This document shows, piece by piece, positions 10,508-21,123 of a DNA stretch of 64,000 bases (position 1 is the stretch's first letter; each line of letters opens with the position of its first letter). The notes below the pieces were generated by a model. That model was not told the origin of the DNA. It made no database searches and saw nothing but the letters and a program-made list of their open reading frames with translations. The DNA comes from Rhizoclosmatium globosum (taxonomy: Eukaryota > Chytridiomycota > Chytridiomycetes > Chytridiales > Chytriomycetaceae). A program made the translations under genes and the position numbers. The stretch is taken from positions 1-64,000 of the forward strand of contig MCGO01000153.1 in NCBI GenBank assembly GCA_002104985.1. The letters run 5' to 3'.

Positions 10508-11858
10508 TCAACCAATTGACTTCCCCTTCTTACCCATACGAACATGCAACAACCCATTCAACATACTCGCTTCACAATCCTTCTCATCAACAGCCGTACT
10601 CAACTTGACCCGTCTCATAAACTCTCCAACCTTACGTTCATGAATACTATTCGTATTCGTAATCATCTTATCCTAAATAAATTGAAAAAAAAACAAACAA
10701 TTAATAAGAAAAATCCAGAAAAAAAACGCTCACCTTAAAAGCCTCAACAGGATCCTCCACGCCAGCCCGAACAACAACAACCTTCCCCCACTCCTCCATC
10801 CGTACTTCAACGTCTCCCACATGTGCTCCAGGAACGTCCACGAACAGGTGGAACTCAGTCGCGGTTTCGATTAGGTCTATCGGCGGTGTGAACGCGATTC
10901 CGTGTTTGGGAATGATGAGTGTTAGTTTTGAGAGTTTATTGGTTGCGTTGTTGGACGCGGGTTGTTGTTGTTGTTGATGTTGTAGTGGGGGTGCGAAAGT
11001 TGGGACGGAGACTTGGTGCCAGGAGTCTGAGCGGGAGTGGGTTCGTGAAGGTGCTGCTGTGGAGGTTTCGGAGGAGGAGGATGTGTCGAGGAGGGATTCT
11101 GGGCCTGTTGTGGAGGGCTCTTCGTTGTTGGTTTGGTGTTTTGAGGTTGTGATTGAAGAAGGGGCGGTTGATTTGAGGAGGGTTTCGAGGGTTGCGGGGA
11201 GGGAAGGTTGGGTGGAAGGGGTCTTGCTTTTGGAGGAGGAACCAGAAGATGTACGGGAACGTGGATTGCTTGAAGATGAGGCAGTGGTTGTGGAGAGGTT
11301 TTCGAGCTTTTGGAGGATGGATTGCATGCTGTGTGGAGTTGGAGTTGAGTTTGGGGTGGAAGGGGCGAGGTGGTTGGTGGCGCGGCGGTTTGTTTGTTTA
11401 TGCGTATCGTGCTTGATTTTGATGGGGATTGCGGAGGCTGGACGTTGCTGCTGTCTGGTCTTGGAGTTGTTTGTGGATTCGGGCTTCTTGGGTGGTTGCT
11501 TGGCGAGGAGACGGTCGTAAAGCGAAAGTCGGTCCTTGTATTGAGGTGGAACGATCTTGACTTCAATACGCATCTACAAAGCATACATAACAATTCTACT
11601 TTACTGTTCAATCCACGTGTTTACCTTTTGATCTTCTGCACGTTGTTTCTTGATTGATGGGTTGGCATTCTTGTTGGCAAGCGGCGTCTGTGCAGCAGAT
11701 GTAGGACTTCCGGATAAACCACTGGAGCATTCAGAAGAACCACTGGCAGAAGAATTGGAAGAGTCTGACGCTGTTGAGACATCACCGTGTTCAAGACCCA
11801 CGTCTTCTTCGTGGTGGGAGGGCTGTTGAGTCTGTGGTTTGGAAGAGCTGTTTGCCAT
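10508..11858 (-). CDS. Small heat-shock protein with a very long disordered N-terminus
   Basis: Three exons (11858-11625, 11573-10734, 10672-10508) give a 412-residue protein. The C-terminal quarter is an alpha-crystallin/HSP20 domain: LIETATEFHLFVDVPG starts it at the end of exon 2, and exon 3 supplies KLSTAVDEKDCEASMLNGLLHVRM, the usual A-x-x-x-x-G-L strand. Typical fungal sHSPs are 150-250 residues. Here about 250-290 residues of Ser/Thr/Pro/Gln-rich sequence precede the domain. sHSPs are ATP-independent holdases that bind unfolding proteins in the cytosol. The domain is split by an intron. The gene is divergent from tropomyosin across a 267-base gap. I saw no clear heat-shock element there, so heat induction is not shown. 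Confidence 0.8.
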
Positions 11859-12125
11859 AATGACACTGTTTTTTGATGGTTTTGTATGAATTGTTTTGAT
11901 GTTGTGCGCAGAGGTGGCGGAAAGCGTTGTTTACCTGTGAAAATGACTATTTTTATTTCACACAAACTCTTAATAATCGCCGATAATAAAGGTTGGTGTG
12001 TTGGGAATCACGTCGTAAGTTGCTACGATTTTTATCACAGAAAAGGTGAGAGCATTGTTGGATGTCACCCGGTACTAGACTGTGGATCTAATCCTTGAGC
12101 CCCTCATCGACAGCTCACATACAAA
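11859..12125. promoter_or_regulatory. Divergent promoter region between sHSP and tropomyosin
   Basis: The 267 bases between the sHSP start codon (minus) and the tropomyosin start codon (plus) must hold both promoters and 5' leaders. I see no strong TATA box, no nGAAnnTTCn heat-shock array and no CCAAT box that I would defend. The call rests on gene arrangement only. Confidence 0.5.
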
Positions 12126-13147
12126 ATGGACAAGATCAAGGAGGTTAGTTGCAGCATCTTGATTGGCTCGAACGTGCTGGCCAAAGCAGTTGACTCAATT
12201 TAATTGCCGTGGTCCACTGAGAACAAATGATGCCTAGCTGCGGTTCATAAGCAACGCTCGATGAGGTCGAATACTGAAGCTGGAGGAGGAAGGGTTGAAC
12301 AGCGCGAGGACGAGTTTGAATTCAATACTCATGGAGTCCTGCGCGGGCCTATCTGGATCCAACAAAACGACATAGACATCAAACTCCTTCAATCAATTAT
12401 TAAATCATCAGAGGACTGCAATGTGATTGACGTAAGAGAAGGAAGGAGACTATCAGCAGCCATCACATCCACCCCAATTTTCGCTTCCCAACCTTCCCCC
12501 CATCTTGTTCTTGAGCTCTTGACTTACCACAAAAACCACCTTTCAATCAGAAACTCGAGAAGCTTCGTATCGAATCTGAGGGAAACTTTGCTCGTGCTGA
12601 GAAGGCTGAAGCCGATGTTAAGGAGTTGAAGGCCGAAGTTGCCCGTAAAGACACTGAAGTCCAGAACTTGAACAACAAGATCAAGTTGCTTCAAATGGAC
12701 TTGGAGAGAACCGAGAAGAGAGTTGAGGAGGTGAGAAGCATCTTCATTAAGAGACTGATTTGGGAAAGAAACTGATGTGTTTTGGTTGTATATTCACAGG
12801 TCAAGGTCAAGAAGGCTGAGGGTGACAAAGAGGAGTCTCAAATCGAGGTTCTTACCCGTAAGGTTCAGATGCTTGAGCACTCTTTGGAGGAGAAGGAGAA
12901 GGGATGGAGAGAGGCGACTGACAAGTGAGAAATACCCTCTTGAAGTTACCCACAACCACTTCTAACATATGAAAATCATAAAAGGGCTCGTGCTCTCGAA
13001 GTTCACTCTGAGCACCACGAACGCAAGGCTAAGCAAATCGACTCTGAGAAGACTGACCTTGAGAAGAAATACGAGGACCTCACTGCCAAGTACAACGCTG
13101 TCAAGGCTGAACTCGAGGCCACCTTGAAGTCTTTGGAGGACCTCTAA
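12126..13147 (+). CDS. Tropomyosin
   Basis: Exons 12126-12143, 12551-12730, 12800-12924 and 12985-13147 encode a 161-residue, continuously alpha-helical protein starting MDKIKEKLEKLRIESEG and ending LEATLKSLEDL. Heptads with Leu, Ala and Ile at core positions run the full length, with no proline. The start and length match the short fungal tropomyosins (about 160 residues, four actin-spanning repeats). Tropomyosin polymerises head-to-tail along actin cables, stabilises them and controls formin and myosin access. The first exon codes for only six residues and is followed by a 407-nt intron, far longer than the others in the window. That is typical of a 5' intron that could hold regulatory sequence. 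Confidence 0.92.
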
Positions 13148-13646
13148 ATACAAACACTGCTCTCCCCCCGCATTTCTTTGTGATGGTCAAGAAGGGCTTT
13201 CTGTCTCTCTCTTGTTGTATTTCCTTGTTCTTTTCATTGAAGCTATAGTAAAGACATGTGCGAGTGTTGTTTCTGATTGTGGAATTGTTGTGAATGTTGG
13301 ACAATAAGTTCAACGAAATGGGCAGGTACTCGTTGCTGAGCTTTCCTTTCACCTCAGCAGCCCATACATACCCCTTTCTGCGATGGTTTGGATGCATGAA
13401 ACTAAGAATATGTGTGTAAAGATACGAGTCGTAAGGAAGGCTGTGCTTGATTGGAATCGAGAGTTGGTGTTGGGTTCAAGGACCTTTAAAGCCCCACGAC
13501 TAGAGTTAATACGCTAGCTCACCCTCTTACGCTTCTATGATGTTGATAGAGGAATCTAGTCGTAGCTTAGAGCGATAGACGCGAAGAATTGGATATACTC
13601 GAAGCACATCAATCATCATTCACTAACAGACTTATTCTTTCATCAG
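13148..13646. other. Intergenic stretch with a short inverted repeat
   Basis: This is the 3' flank of tropomyosin and the 5' flank of a small downstream gene. A 9-base perfect inverted repeat (ACGACTAGA at 13496-13504 and its complement at 13555-13563) encloses a 50-base loop. It does not fold as a tRNA cloverleaf. No gene is supported here. Confidence 0.35.
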
Positions 13647-14078
13647 TATCATCTATCCAAACAACTGGAGCCTTCCTCCAAAACTCGAGCAGACCGGAAA
13701 CGTGAGGTCGTCAAAGAAACTTTCACTCATCTTCCGTGACCACACACCCAATTGGGCTCCCCTCCGCAACACTCAGTACAATTCATACTATTATGCACCA
13801 AATCCAGCGGGTAACGAGTCTCTGCAGCAACCGGAGGGAATTGTTGACCGTCTTCAATATTCTATGATGAGACAGTGGAACCTCGTGACGAGTGTGGGAA
13901 GAGAGAGAAAGGCGCTGTTGGATTATCTGTATGCATTTTAGTGTTTTCTTTGATATTGGAGTCAAGCCAGTCGACTGCCGAAAGTGAGGCGGCCAAAGGG
14001 TATGGAGTTGGAATCGTGACTAGTCTGGGATGGGTTGGATCTACTCTTGTAATTATGGCATTAGCTGCGGCATTGTAG
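13647..14078 (+). CDS. Small unrecognised protein with one C-terminal membrane segment (5' end unclear)
   Basis: An exon open from about 13647 encodes ordinary protein sequence (PNNWSLPPKLEQTGN, then RNTQYNSYYYAPNPAGNES and a helix around VDRLQYSMMRQWNLVT). A 50-nt intron (13892-13941, GT...TTTTAG) splices in frame to a second exon ending at 14078 with a hydrophobic segment, GWVGSTLVIMALAAAL, so the product is probably a single-pass membrane protein of about 125 residues. No ATG precedes the first exon in frame, so a further 5' exon is likely. It lies just upstream of, and on the same strand as, the Zn2Cys6 gene. No family was recognised. Confidence 0.4.
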
Positions 14079-14170
14079 TTGTGTTTGGAATGAAAATGGT
14101 GTCTGCTATTCCCACATGGGTTTTTCCGGTTTTGGAAACACATTTTTCCGCCATTAAGGATTCATCGTTG

Positions 14171-17100
14171 ATGTCAAGTCCAAGCTCAAAGAGGCAGAAA
14201 GTTGTATCTCAGGGAACATCTGTGGATCAAGTTCCGCTTTCCTTTCCTAATAGTCAGTTGGGAGGGTCTAGCAATCTTCGGATTGAACCATTGGCTCTTC
14301 CGAGTGTTTCTGGAAAGGGCAGCCACACCGGTTCCTCAAGCAGCACAAGTCACCTTTCTTCGTACTATCCCAAAGATAGTACCCGCAAGAAACAAACTCA
14401 AGCATGTGGTATGCTCTTGAAAAACTGTCAAATCACACGAACTGATCCAACAGTGCAGACAGATGTAAAACTCGAAAGAGAAAGTGCGACGGCGCTAAAC
14501 CATTCTGCGGAAACTGCATTAGAGGAGAACCCGACCCGCACGTCACTTGTACATACAACATTGAGTCTAAAAAGCGGGGACCAAAGAAGGGATATCAGAA
14601 AGAGCTGATGAATAGAATGGCAACTATTGAGGCTATCGTTCAGAATCACGTATTGAGTGAAGGTGGAAGCGGTTCACGAACAGAAACCTCATCTGCCGTT
14701 GATTATTCAAATGAGGCCCGACGTGATTCGGTCTCCTCCACTGTTAGTGATTTATCAAATATGAATGGAATGGAGCTTCTGGTTCGGGAGGCGACGAAAG
14801 CGTTGCCGGCTATTGCAACGCCTGAACAAGTCCAACCAATGTTCATTTCGTCGTTGTCGAATCATTCTGGAAGTCCGCTCGGAATTCATTCGAATTCTAA
14901 TGCAATATCGAGCATCACGAACTCATTGGCAGGGAGTGCTGCAAACCAAACCGACCTCGTGTTTGACTTCGGAGGTGACAGACCAGATTAGCTAATTTTC
15001 TCAATCCTTTTTCTCATTTTTTTTAAAACAGAATCTCTTTACTCTTTCCAGTCAATTATTGGCCAGTCATTCATGCCTTCTATGAGTTGGGATTCTAACC
15101 AGAGTTTCTCAAGGTTTTTGGACGACCTTCAATCACCAACCATTACATCGGGTTCATTGTTTCACCCACTACCTCACCAAGAACTTTTTGTACCTTCTTT
15201 GAACCCTACCGCAACTTTGGTATTGCCATCATCACCAAAACCGGTTCCAACTGCCACCCCTCCAATAATACCTACTGAATCATACATACTGACTGACATC
15301 GAAGACAACTTGATTCGGCTCTTTTTCGCATACCTGAGTATGAAGATCTATTGCTTCCATGAGCCTTACTTTCTTGCGGATTTGAGACCCGTCAACAAGC
15401 ACCCAGCTCACCTTATTTATGCGATCTGTGCAGTGACATGCCTGTTTTCGGATAACCAGCCGATGATTGCAGAGTTTGGAAGTACACGAAATGCGTGCGC
15501 TTCTTTTGCGAGTCGATGTACCAAAGAGATTGAAAAGCTGGATGCTCTCTCCGAGTTGGACTCTGACAGCATTGAGGTGGTCCAGAGTATGGTGCTCTTA
15601 TGTCTGGTTGAATATGGTTTCAATCAACCTTTAAAGGCGTATCGAAAAATGGGTATGTTTTAATGCTTTTACTCTACATCGCGTCTTAAATCTTTGGTTC
15701 TAGTACTTGCAATCCAGATGGCTATTCGGCTGAAAATCGACCAAGAGGATCCAAACATTGCCATGAATCCGCTCTCTATTTGGCTTGACAAAACCAGCTT
15801 CTATTCCCCAGAGAAGCTTCTCGCTCGACGAAAGCTATGGGAGTTTTGTATCTACTTTGATACCTGCATTGGTCTTGCTGGAGGTCTTCCGCTCGTTATT
15901 TACGAAACTGCATATGGATATTTGCTCTCGCTACCCTCAGAGACAAGTTTAGAAGCCGAATCCCGCCTGGAAGCTGCGATGGTTGGAGTCAGTTCCTCGA
16001 CCGAAAAAGCCCGACTCGAAAAGATTAAACAACTTCTTGTTAATGATCGTGTCAGAAGTGAACAAGGAATGGCTTTACTAAGAGATATCATTCAGGATCC
16101 TCCCGATGACACAGTTTACAACATCATCAAAAGTCATATCGAACCAAGACCAGAATGTGGATATGGGTTATATAACGTCATTATGAATCAATTGAGCTTT
16201 ATATTACGGAGAGTCATTCGGGTAAACTATACTCGGCGGACGGGGAAGAATTCGGAAACTGAAAATCAAGAATGGAATCCAGGAAAAGCTATTGTCGAAA
16301 GTTTGATGTCTCCTCCGCAAGACGTGGTTGTGATTCACAACGCCTTGGTTGACTTCTACAACTCGCTACCTGCTGAATATAAACCATTCAAATCGTTCAG
16401 CCACTTCTTTCCAGTCTTGAGCAGTGGCTCTGATTCCATGTTTACGGAAACGTTTGATCCGACACAGGTTCACTTTGTGAACATCACAACCAATTTGATA
16501 TGCGCGTTGGTGATGCTCCATTTGCCGAGAACAGATGATTCTCGAGCTATCTTCAAACTAGATGCTTCTAATTTTGAGAGCAAGAGAGTTGCAAGTGCAG
16601 AAGTTGTTCTTGTTGCTCGAAAAGCAATGAGTTTCTTGGTGACTGGATTTTTCAAGAAGCATGGGAGCACCTGGGAGGAAGCTAGTAACAGATCGCAGTC
16701 GAATGTATCGTTATCGCCTTCGAATAGTGCAGGAAATGGGGTTGCTTTGGATTCGTCTGTGGAAAAAACAGGCAATACTCAGTCAGATGACATCGAACCT
16801 ACTTTTGTATCGCGAGCGGATCAAACTGTTCATTCAATGATTGGTCATAGTGAAGCTGAAACAGCCTCGCGTCGATCGCGTATACCCCTTTCAACACTTG
16901 TAATGGAAGATTCTCCTGCCGATGTTGCACCCTCTGACCAAAGCATATTCTATGACACAAGTGTTGGTGTTTTTTGCGATCCTGTCATTGCGTTCAACAT
17001 TTTCACCGTTGCTGTCTCAGGAATCACAGTTTGTATGGGTGGTAGCAACGAAGACTTCAATCGTGGTGTATTGCTGGAGTTGGAAAAGAGTATCGAGGCT

Positions 17101-17211
17101 GTTGATTTACCTGTCTTGGCATGTATCACGTTTATTTGGCCTGTTTGTGGAAGTTTCTGTGAACGGCTCAAGCGAATTATCGTTTTGGCCAGGAAAAGGT
17201 TGGGAAAATAA
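14171..17211 (+). CDS. Zn2Cys6 (C6 zinc cluster) transcription factor
   Basis: Exons 14171-14408, 14459-14974, 15032-15652 and 15704-17211 encode about 960 residues. After a Ser-rich lead, splicing at 14408/14459 builds a canonical binuclear zinc cluster with C-x2-C-x6-C-x6-C-x2-C-x11-C spacing (CDRCKTRKRKC, then DGAKPFCGNC), followed by the basic tail SKKRGPKKGYQKEL. The intron falls directly after the first zinc-ligand cysteine. The middle contains a fungal-specific regulatory domain (about residues 330-700), with FFAYLSMKIYCFHEPYF, AIQMAIRLKID and an arginine-bearing RRKLWEFCIYFD helix. The C-terminal part is Ser-rich, then helical. Proteins of this class bind paired CGG-type sites and usually control metabolic or stress genes. 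The target is unknown. A simple reading suggests a frameshift in the zinc cluster; choosing the GCAG acceptor at 14455-14458 removes it. Confidence 0.85.
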
Positions 17212-17323
17212 ACTCTATTGAAGACAAACTCTTTATCCTCAATTGTAGAACCAGCAACGACACCTTCCAAAAATGTATACGTTATCGAACCAGCTAGCCT
17301 GTTTAAATTCACCATTCCACCGT

Positions 17324-18120
17324 CTAGTTCGATGAAATCTCAGCCAACGTCTTGAAATGCTCGGAATCCGCCCCAAGAAGCATCAAAAACTGCTTTATGC
17401 CTTGGACAGAACGTGTGAGGCATTCGTTGGACAGGTCACCTGAATGTCGGTAGCATTGTGGATGCTAACTCCTATATCCACAAACTTAATTGACGCCTTC
17501 GACATAAAGACTGAAGCAAATTTAGTCTATATGGCACAAATTAAAATATGCATACCTCAAAATACTGAGTATGTTGGCGAAATACAAGTGCTGGAAGTTT
17601 GCTTTGCCTCTTGGATTGGGTGGTTTGGTGAAATCGGTCTCATAAGTCTTACACGCCATTTTCTCAATGAACTTTCGGTGGCCTTTCAAATCATTTACAT
17701 TCTTTTTCAAGAATATGCGCCCGTCATTGGCTCCCAAACAATTCAAATGCAAGAGAACCTCCCGTTTTTGATTCTCAGAATGGCAGGTAAAGTTACTGTC
17801 TCTGATTTCCTTCTTTTTCGAGCAACATTTGCTGATGAAGTTTTTCTGAGTCATTTTCCAAGAGTCAGTGATGGGTGCAGGACAGCTTCTTCAATTTTGC
17901 AGAGAATGAGCTCTGCCGCCAATTCTGGTATTTGGGCATTTTGTGTTCAAAACGGGAACCAAAGTCAGAGAACAGAATGATACAGAAACGGACTGACCTT
18001 CTAAACTTGGTTCTGAAACTGGAGAGATTATAGAGGTGATCCCAATTTCGATAGTGTAGAATGAGGTTATCAATTCAGAGTCTTGGAAATCAATTCTGGA
18101 CCAAGTCCGACACCAAGCGA
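17324..18120 (-). CDS. Possible multi-exon gene or gene remnant, unrecognised
   Basis: Several minus-strand pieces look coding but do not join cleanly. From the 5' side they are a segment ending SEPSLEELAAELILCKIEE after an 80-nt candidate intron, a helical LHQQMLLEKEGNQRQ piece, REVLLHLNCLGANDGRIFLKKN with YETDFTKPPNPRGKANF (about 17560-17790), and a terminal exon LSNECLTRSVQGIKQFLML ending at TAG 17324. Donor and acceptor signals exist for most joins, but at least two junctions have the wrong phase. It may be a decaying gene, a gene with base errors, or over-interpretation of random frames. No family is recognised. It converges with the Zn2Cys6 gene and is 168 bases from the end of GNL1, which lies upstream on the same strand. 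Confidence 0.3.
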
Positions 18121-18288
18121 AACGACTCTTTTTTCCGACGATTTTTACGATTCAGTATTCTTGGATGTTAATATCTATGTGAAAATGCGAGAAAGGATTC
18201 GCCTTGGAGAAGGATGATGTGGAAAAAGGGTGTAAGAGTGTTCGTTCGAAAGTAAATAAACAGGAGTAAACAAACGTTTCAAAATCAT

Positions 18289-20684
18289 TTAATCGTCATT
18301 TGCTAACAAAGCAAAAGCGTTTCCTTTCGCTTTTCCCTTCTTATTCGTAACCGCTGGAGGTTGATCATCACTCTCAGTCTCCCAAACACCATCATCAGAA
18401 TCGACTTCCTCCTTTCCCTTGCTCACCAAAACACTTTTGACTGAAACATTCTTTGCTCCCGTGTATTTCTTCGTTCCACCTTCATATTCACGCGCCTGTA
18501 ACTTCCGCTGCAGCTCTGAAAAGTATCCAGGAGGCTTAAACCCAAGTAACAAACGCCCATCATTCGCCATCCTCAACAGTAAATTCGCTGCTCGATATAC
18601 ATCTGGTCTTGCGACTCTTGGTGTCAGAAACCCACGTTGGAGTGCGAAAGCTGTTTTGTCAATTGGACGTTAGGAAACCCACAAACAGAATCGTTGATTA
18701 TTACCTTCACAAATGTCCCATGCACTCCATTGATACGAATCAAGAGCGTCTTGGTGATTTTGTTTCTGCTGAAGACTCGACCCGTCGCTCTCGATTGGTG
18801 GTTGTAGGTTTAACACTTTTTCGATTGGCACACGTTCGGCTAGATATTGCACAGCGCTGTAAGGTTCTTGGACTTGAGCAATTTTGTACATTCCACTGAG
18901 GATTTGAACGGGTTTGGGAAGGACTGCAGGGAACACAAGGCCTGGACAGTCGCAGAGACGGACGAGTTTGGTGAGATGGATTGTTTGGAAGTGTTTTGTG
19001 TGACCCGGAGTGGCGGACGTAGATACAACTTTTTTGCCCAGAATTCCGTTGATAAGGGAGGATTTCCCAACATTTGGGTGACTGACAGTGAAGTTAAATT
19101 TAAAGTTTGACGAAGAATAGGCTTAGCTCACCCTATCAAGCCGATTGTAATTAAATCATTTCGCGGAATGGGTCCCTCCTCAGACTCTTTGGAAATGCGC
19201 TCGTCATCGTGCAGCGGTTCCAAGTCATCGTTCTCCTCATCATCCTCAGACTCGTCCAAACCTTCTGCAGTCACATTTGCAGGCGTCGTTGTTGTCGAAC
19301 GAAGCATATTTTCACGTTCTAAACGGTGTCGCTGTTTTCGCCCACCACCTCCACGCACGTCATCCAGTACAGCCAAGTCCCCCATTTCCACAACATCCCG
19401 GTCCGACTCAAGATCTTTTAGTCGCCGCGACTCTTCCTCCAACTCCCTCTGCGCCTTTTCCGCTTCCTCTTCTGCAATCATCCTGAATAAGACGTGTTTA
19501 GAACAACCAAAAATGTGTGTCGAAAAAAGACCCACTTTTCCCAATCAACAAGTTTTCCCTTTGAATCATAAATCTCTACATCTCGACACGCTTTCAAGAC
19601 ACTGGAAACGCCGACAGCACGCACGTAACGATGAACACGTTTACTGATCTTTGTTCGAGTTGCAGGAGCAGCAGCGTCAATCGTTTCGGGAGGAGGTAAG
19701 AATGCCTCTGGCGGGTATACCGAAAACGATGCCGTATGGAGACCGGGATGATGTGATTCAAAGTACTTTGACCAAGCGGCGAGTGTTGGAGAGTCAATGA
19801 GGTCGATTTTGTTGAAAACCAGAACAAGCTTTTTGCGCATCTTTGTTACAACGTAGGAGAAGAGGGTTGGAGGGAAATGAAGGATCGGATGACGGGCATC
19901 TACGACGAAGAGGATAATATCCCTTGGCAAGAATCAGTTAGTGTGTTGTTGACTTGTTGAGGAAGGAATAGCACAACTCACGAAATCTCAACCACACGCC
20001 ACAGCTGTCTCCATACTTCCAAATTATGTTCAAAGTAGCTCAAATCTTCCGGATTCCAGGAAGAATAAATGTCGTCCAGCCAGTCCTGAAAGTACTTTTC
20101 TTCGCGTTCTTCTACTGTTTCTTTTGATTCGCCTTTTGACCATGGCGGTCGCTGTGGAAACGAAATGATCTTGTTCTTTTCATAGAGGTCGTCGAAACCG
20201 ATTTCCAGGGCGCTCTGTCAGAGTTAAAAAGGGTGAGTTTGAGGAAGGGCTTGAGGAGGCACGTTACTTGAGGCACCCGTTTGAGAGGCTTCTGGCTCTC
20301 ACGCTTCCGATCGTCGATTTCTTTTGCAGACAGTTTTGCAAAGACAGAAACAAGGCTGGTGAATGCATAGCGAGTCAGAGTGACGACCAACGAGACACGA
20401 ACCAACCTCGGCGCAGCTTTACCGCTGCCACCACCGCCTCTCGTAGACACAAACTTTTCCGTTTGTTTAAGGTTTGCGCCAGTTTTTTCGACGAGGCGGC
20501 GCACGGATTCGTCTGGCGGCACAACGAGAACAACTGGTTCCCGAAATCCAAACGTTGAGCTCTGCGACGGCGCGTTGTTGTTGAAGTCGTCATCGGTGCT
20601 TTGGCCGTCGTTGCGATGCCGGAGACGGTCGCGCTTGGCCTGGAGCTGTGCCTTCTTTTGTTTGGTTGAGAATGGTTTGGGCAT
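18289..20684 (-). CDS. GNL1: GNL1-type circularly permuted GTPase
   Basis: Seven exons (20684-20407, 20355-20268, 20214-19982, 19922-19536, 19482-19132, 19081-18705, 18650-18289) close in frame to 691 residues. The N-terminus MPKPFSTKQKKAQLQAKR is the basic lead of GNL1. NLEVWRQLWRVVEISDII leads into the GTPase with permuted motif order: G4 NKID comes first, then about 160 residues later G1 GHPNVGKSS, G2-type TPGHT and G3 DCPG. The tail DVYRAANLLLRMANDGRLLL and the terminal NAFALLANDD also fit the family. An acidic insert (about residues 320-360) separates G4 from G1. Relatives (Lsg1, Nog2, GNL3) act in large-subunit ribosome maturation or export. GNL1 itself is less well understood, so a nuclear or ribosome-linked role is inferred from the family. 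Confidence 0.93.
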
Positions 20685-21123
20685 TTTGAAAGTGTTTGTT
20701 TTCGAAGGAATCAAAAAGAAAGAAAGCACCTCGCACTGTTTTTGAATAAAGAAACGTAAAGAATGCGATTCAAGTATGGATGTACTGAGCCATTCGCCGT
20801 ATTTAGTTGATTTGAAGGAATTGGGTTTCCACCTACCGTATTACGCAGCTTATTACAAGATCCTCGTATGAATCTAAAAACGAATAAAAACTTAGGTTTC
20901 TTTCTACCAAGCGGCAGAGTTTGGATATTCCTTGATAGTTTGCTCAATTTAAAATACTCATTCGGATCTTTCATTTTATAAAACAGCATTTTCTCCGACC
21001 GTGACCAGGATTCTTTTACTCTGACTAATTATTAAATGGTGGCCCGCTTCATAAATTGGATGTTGTGAAACTTCTTAAATTGAGGCTCAATTGAGGCTGA
21101 AAAACTTTTCTCCAAAAAGTAAA
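20685..21123. other. Divergent intergenic region, no supported gene
   Basis: This separates the start of GNL1 (minus) from the Ser/Thr-rich protein (plus). It is AT-rich with short random frames. An in-frame non-ATG extension of the downstream gene reaches back to about 21091, so an additional 5' exon carrying a signal peptide could lie in this stretch. I could not identify one. Confidence 0.4.

Noticed and set aside
12261..12629. Open frame inside the first tropomyosin intron
   Set aside because: It runs into the tropomyosin exon in another frame and has no recognisable features, so it is probably chance; the intron itself is reported.
13491..13570. Possible tRNA gene around a 9-base inverted repeat
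   Set aside because: The arms are 50 bases apart and no anticodon stem or paired T-arm can be drawn, so it does not fold as a tRNA.
14401..14500. Apparent frameshift in the Zn2Cys6 DNA-binding domain
   Set aside because: Using the acceptor ending at 14458 gives a perfect C-x2-C-x6-C cluster and keeps the frame to the end, so no base error is needed.
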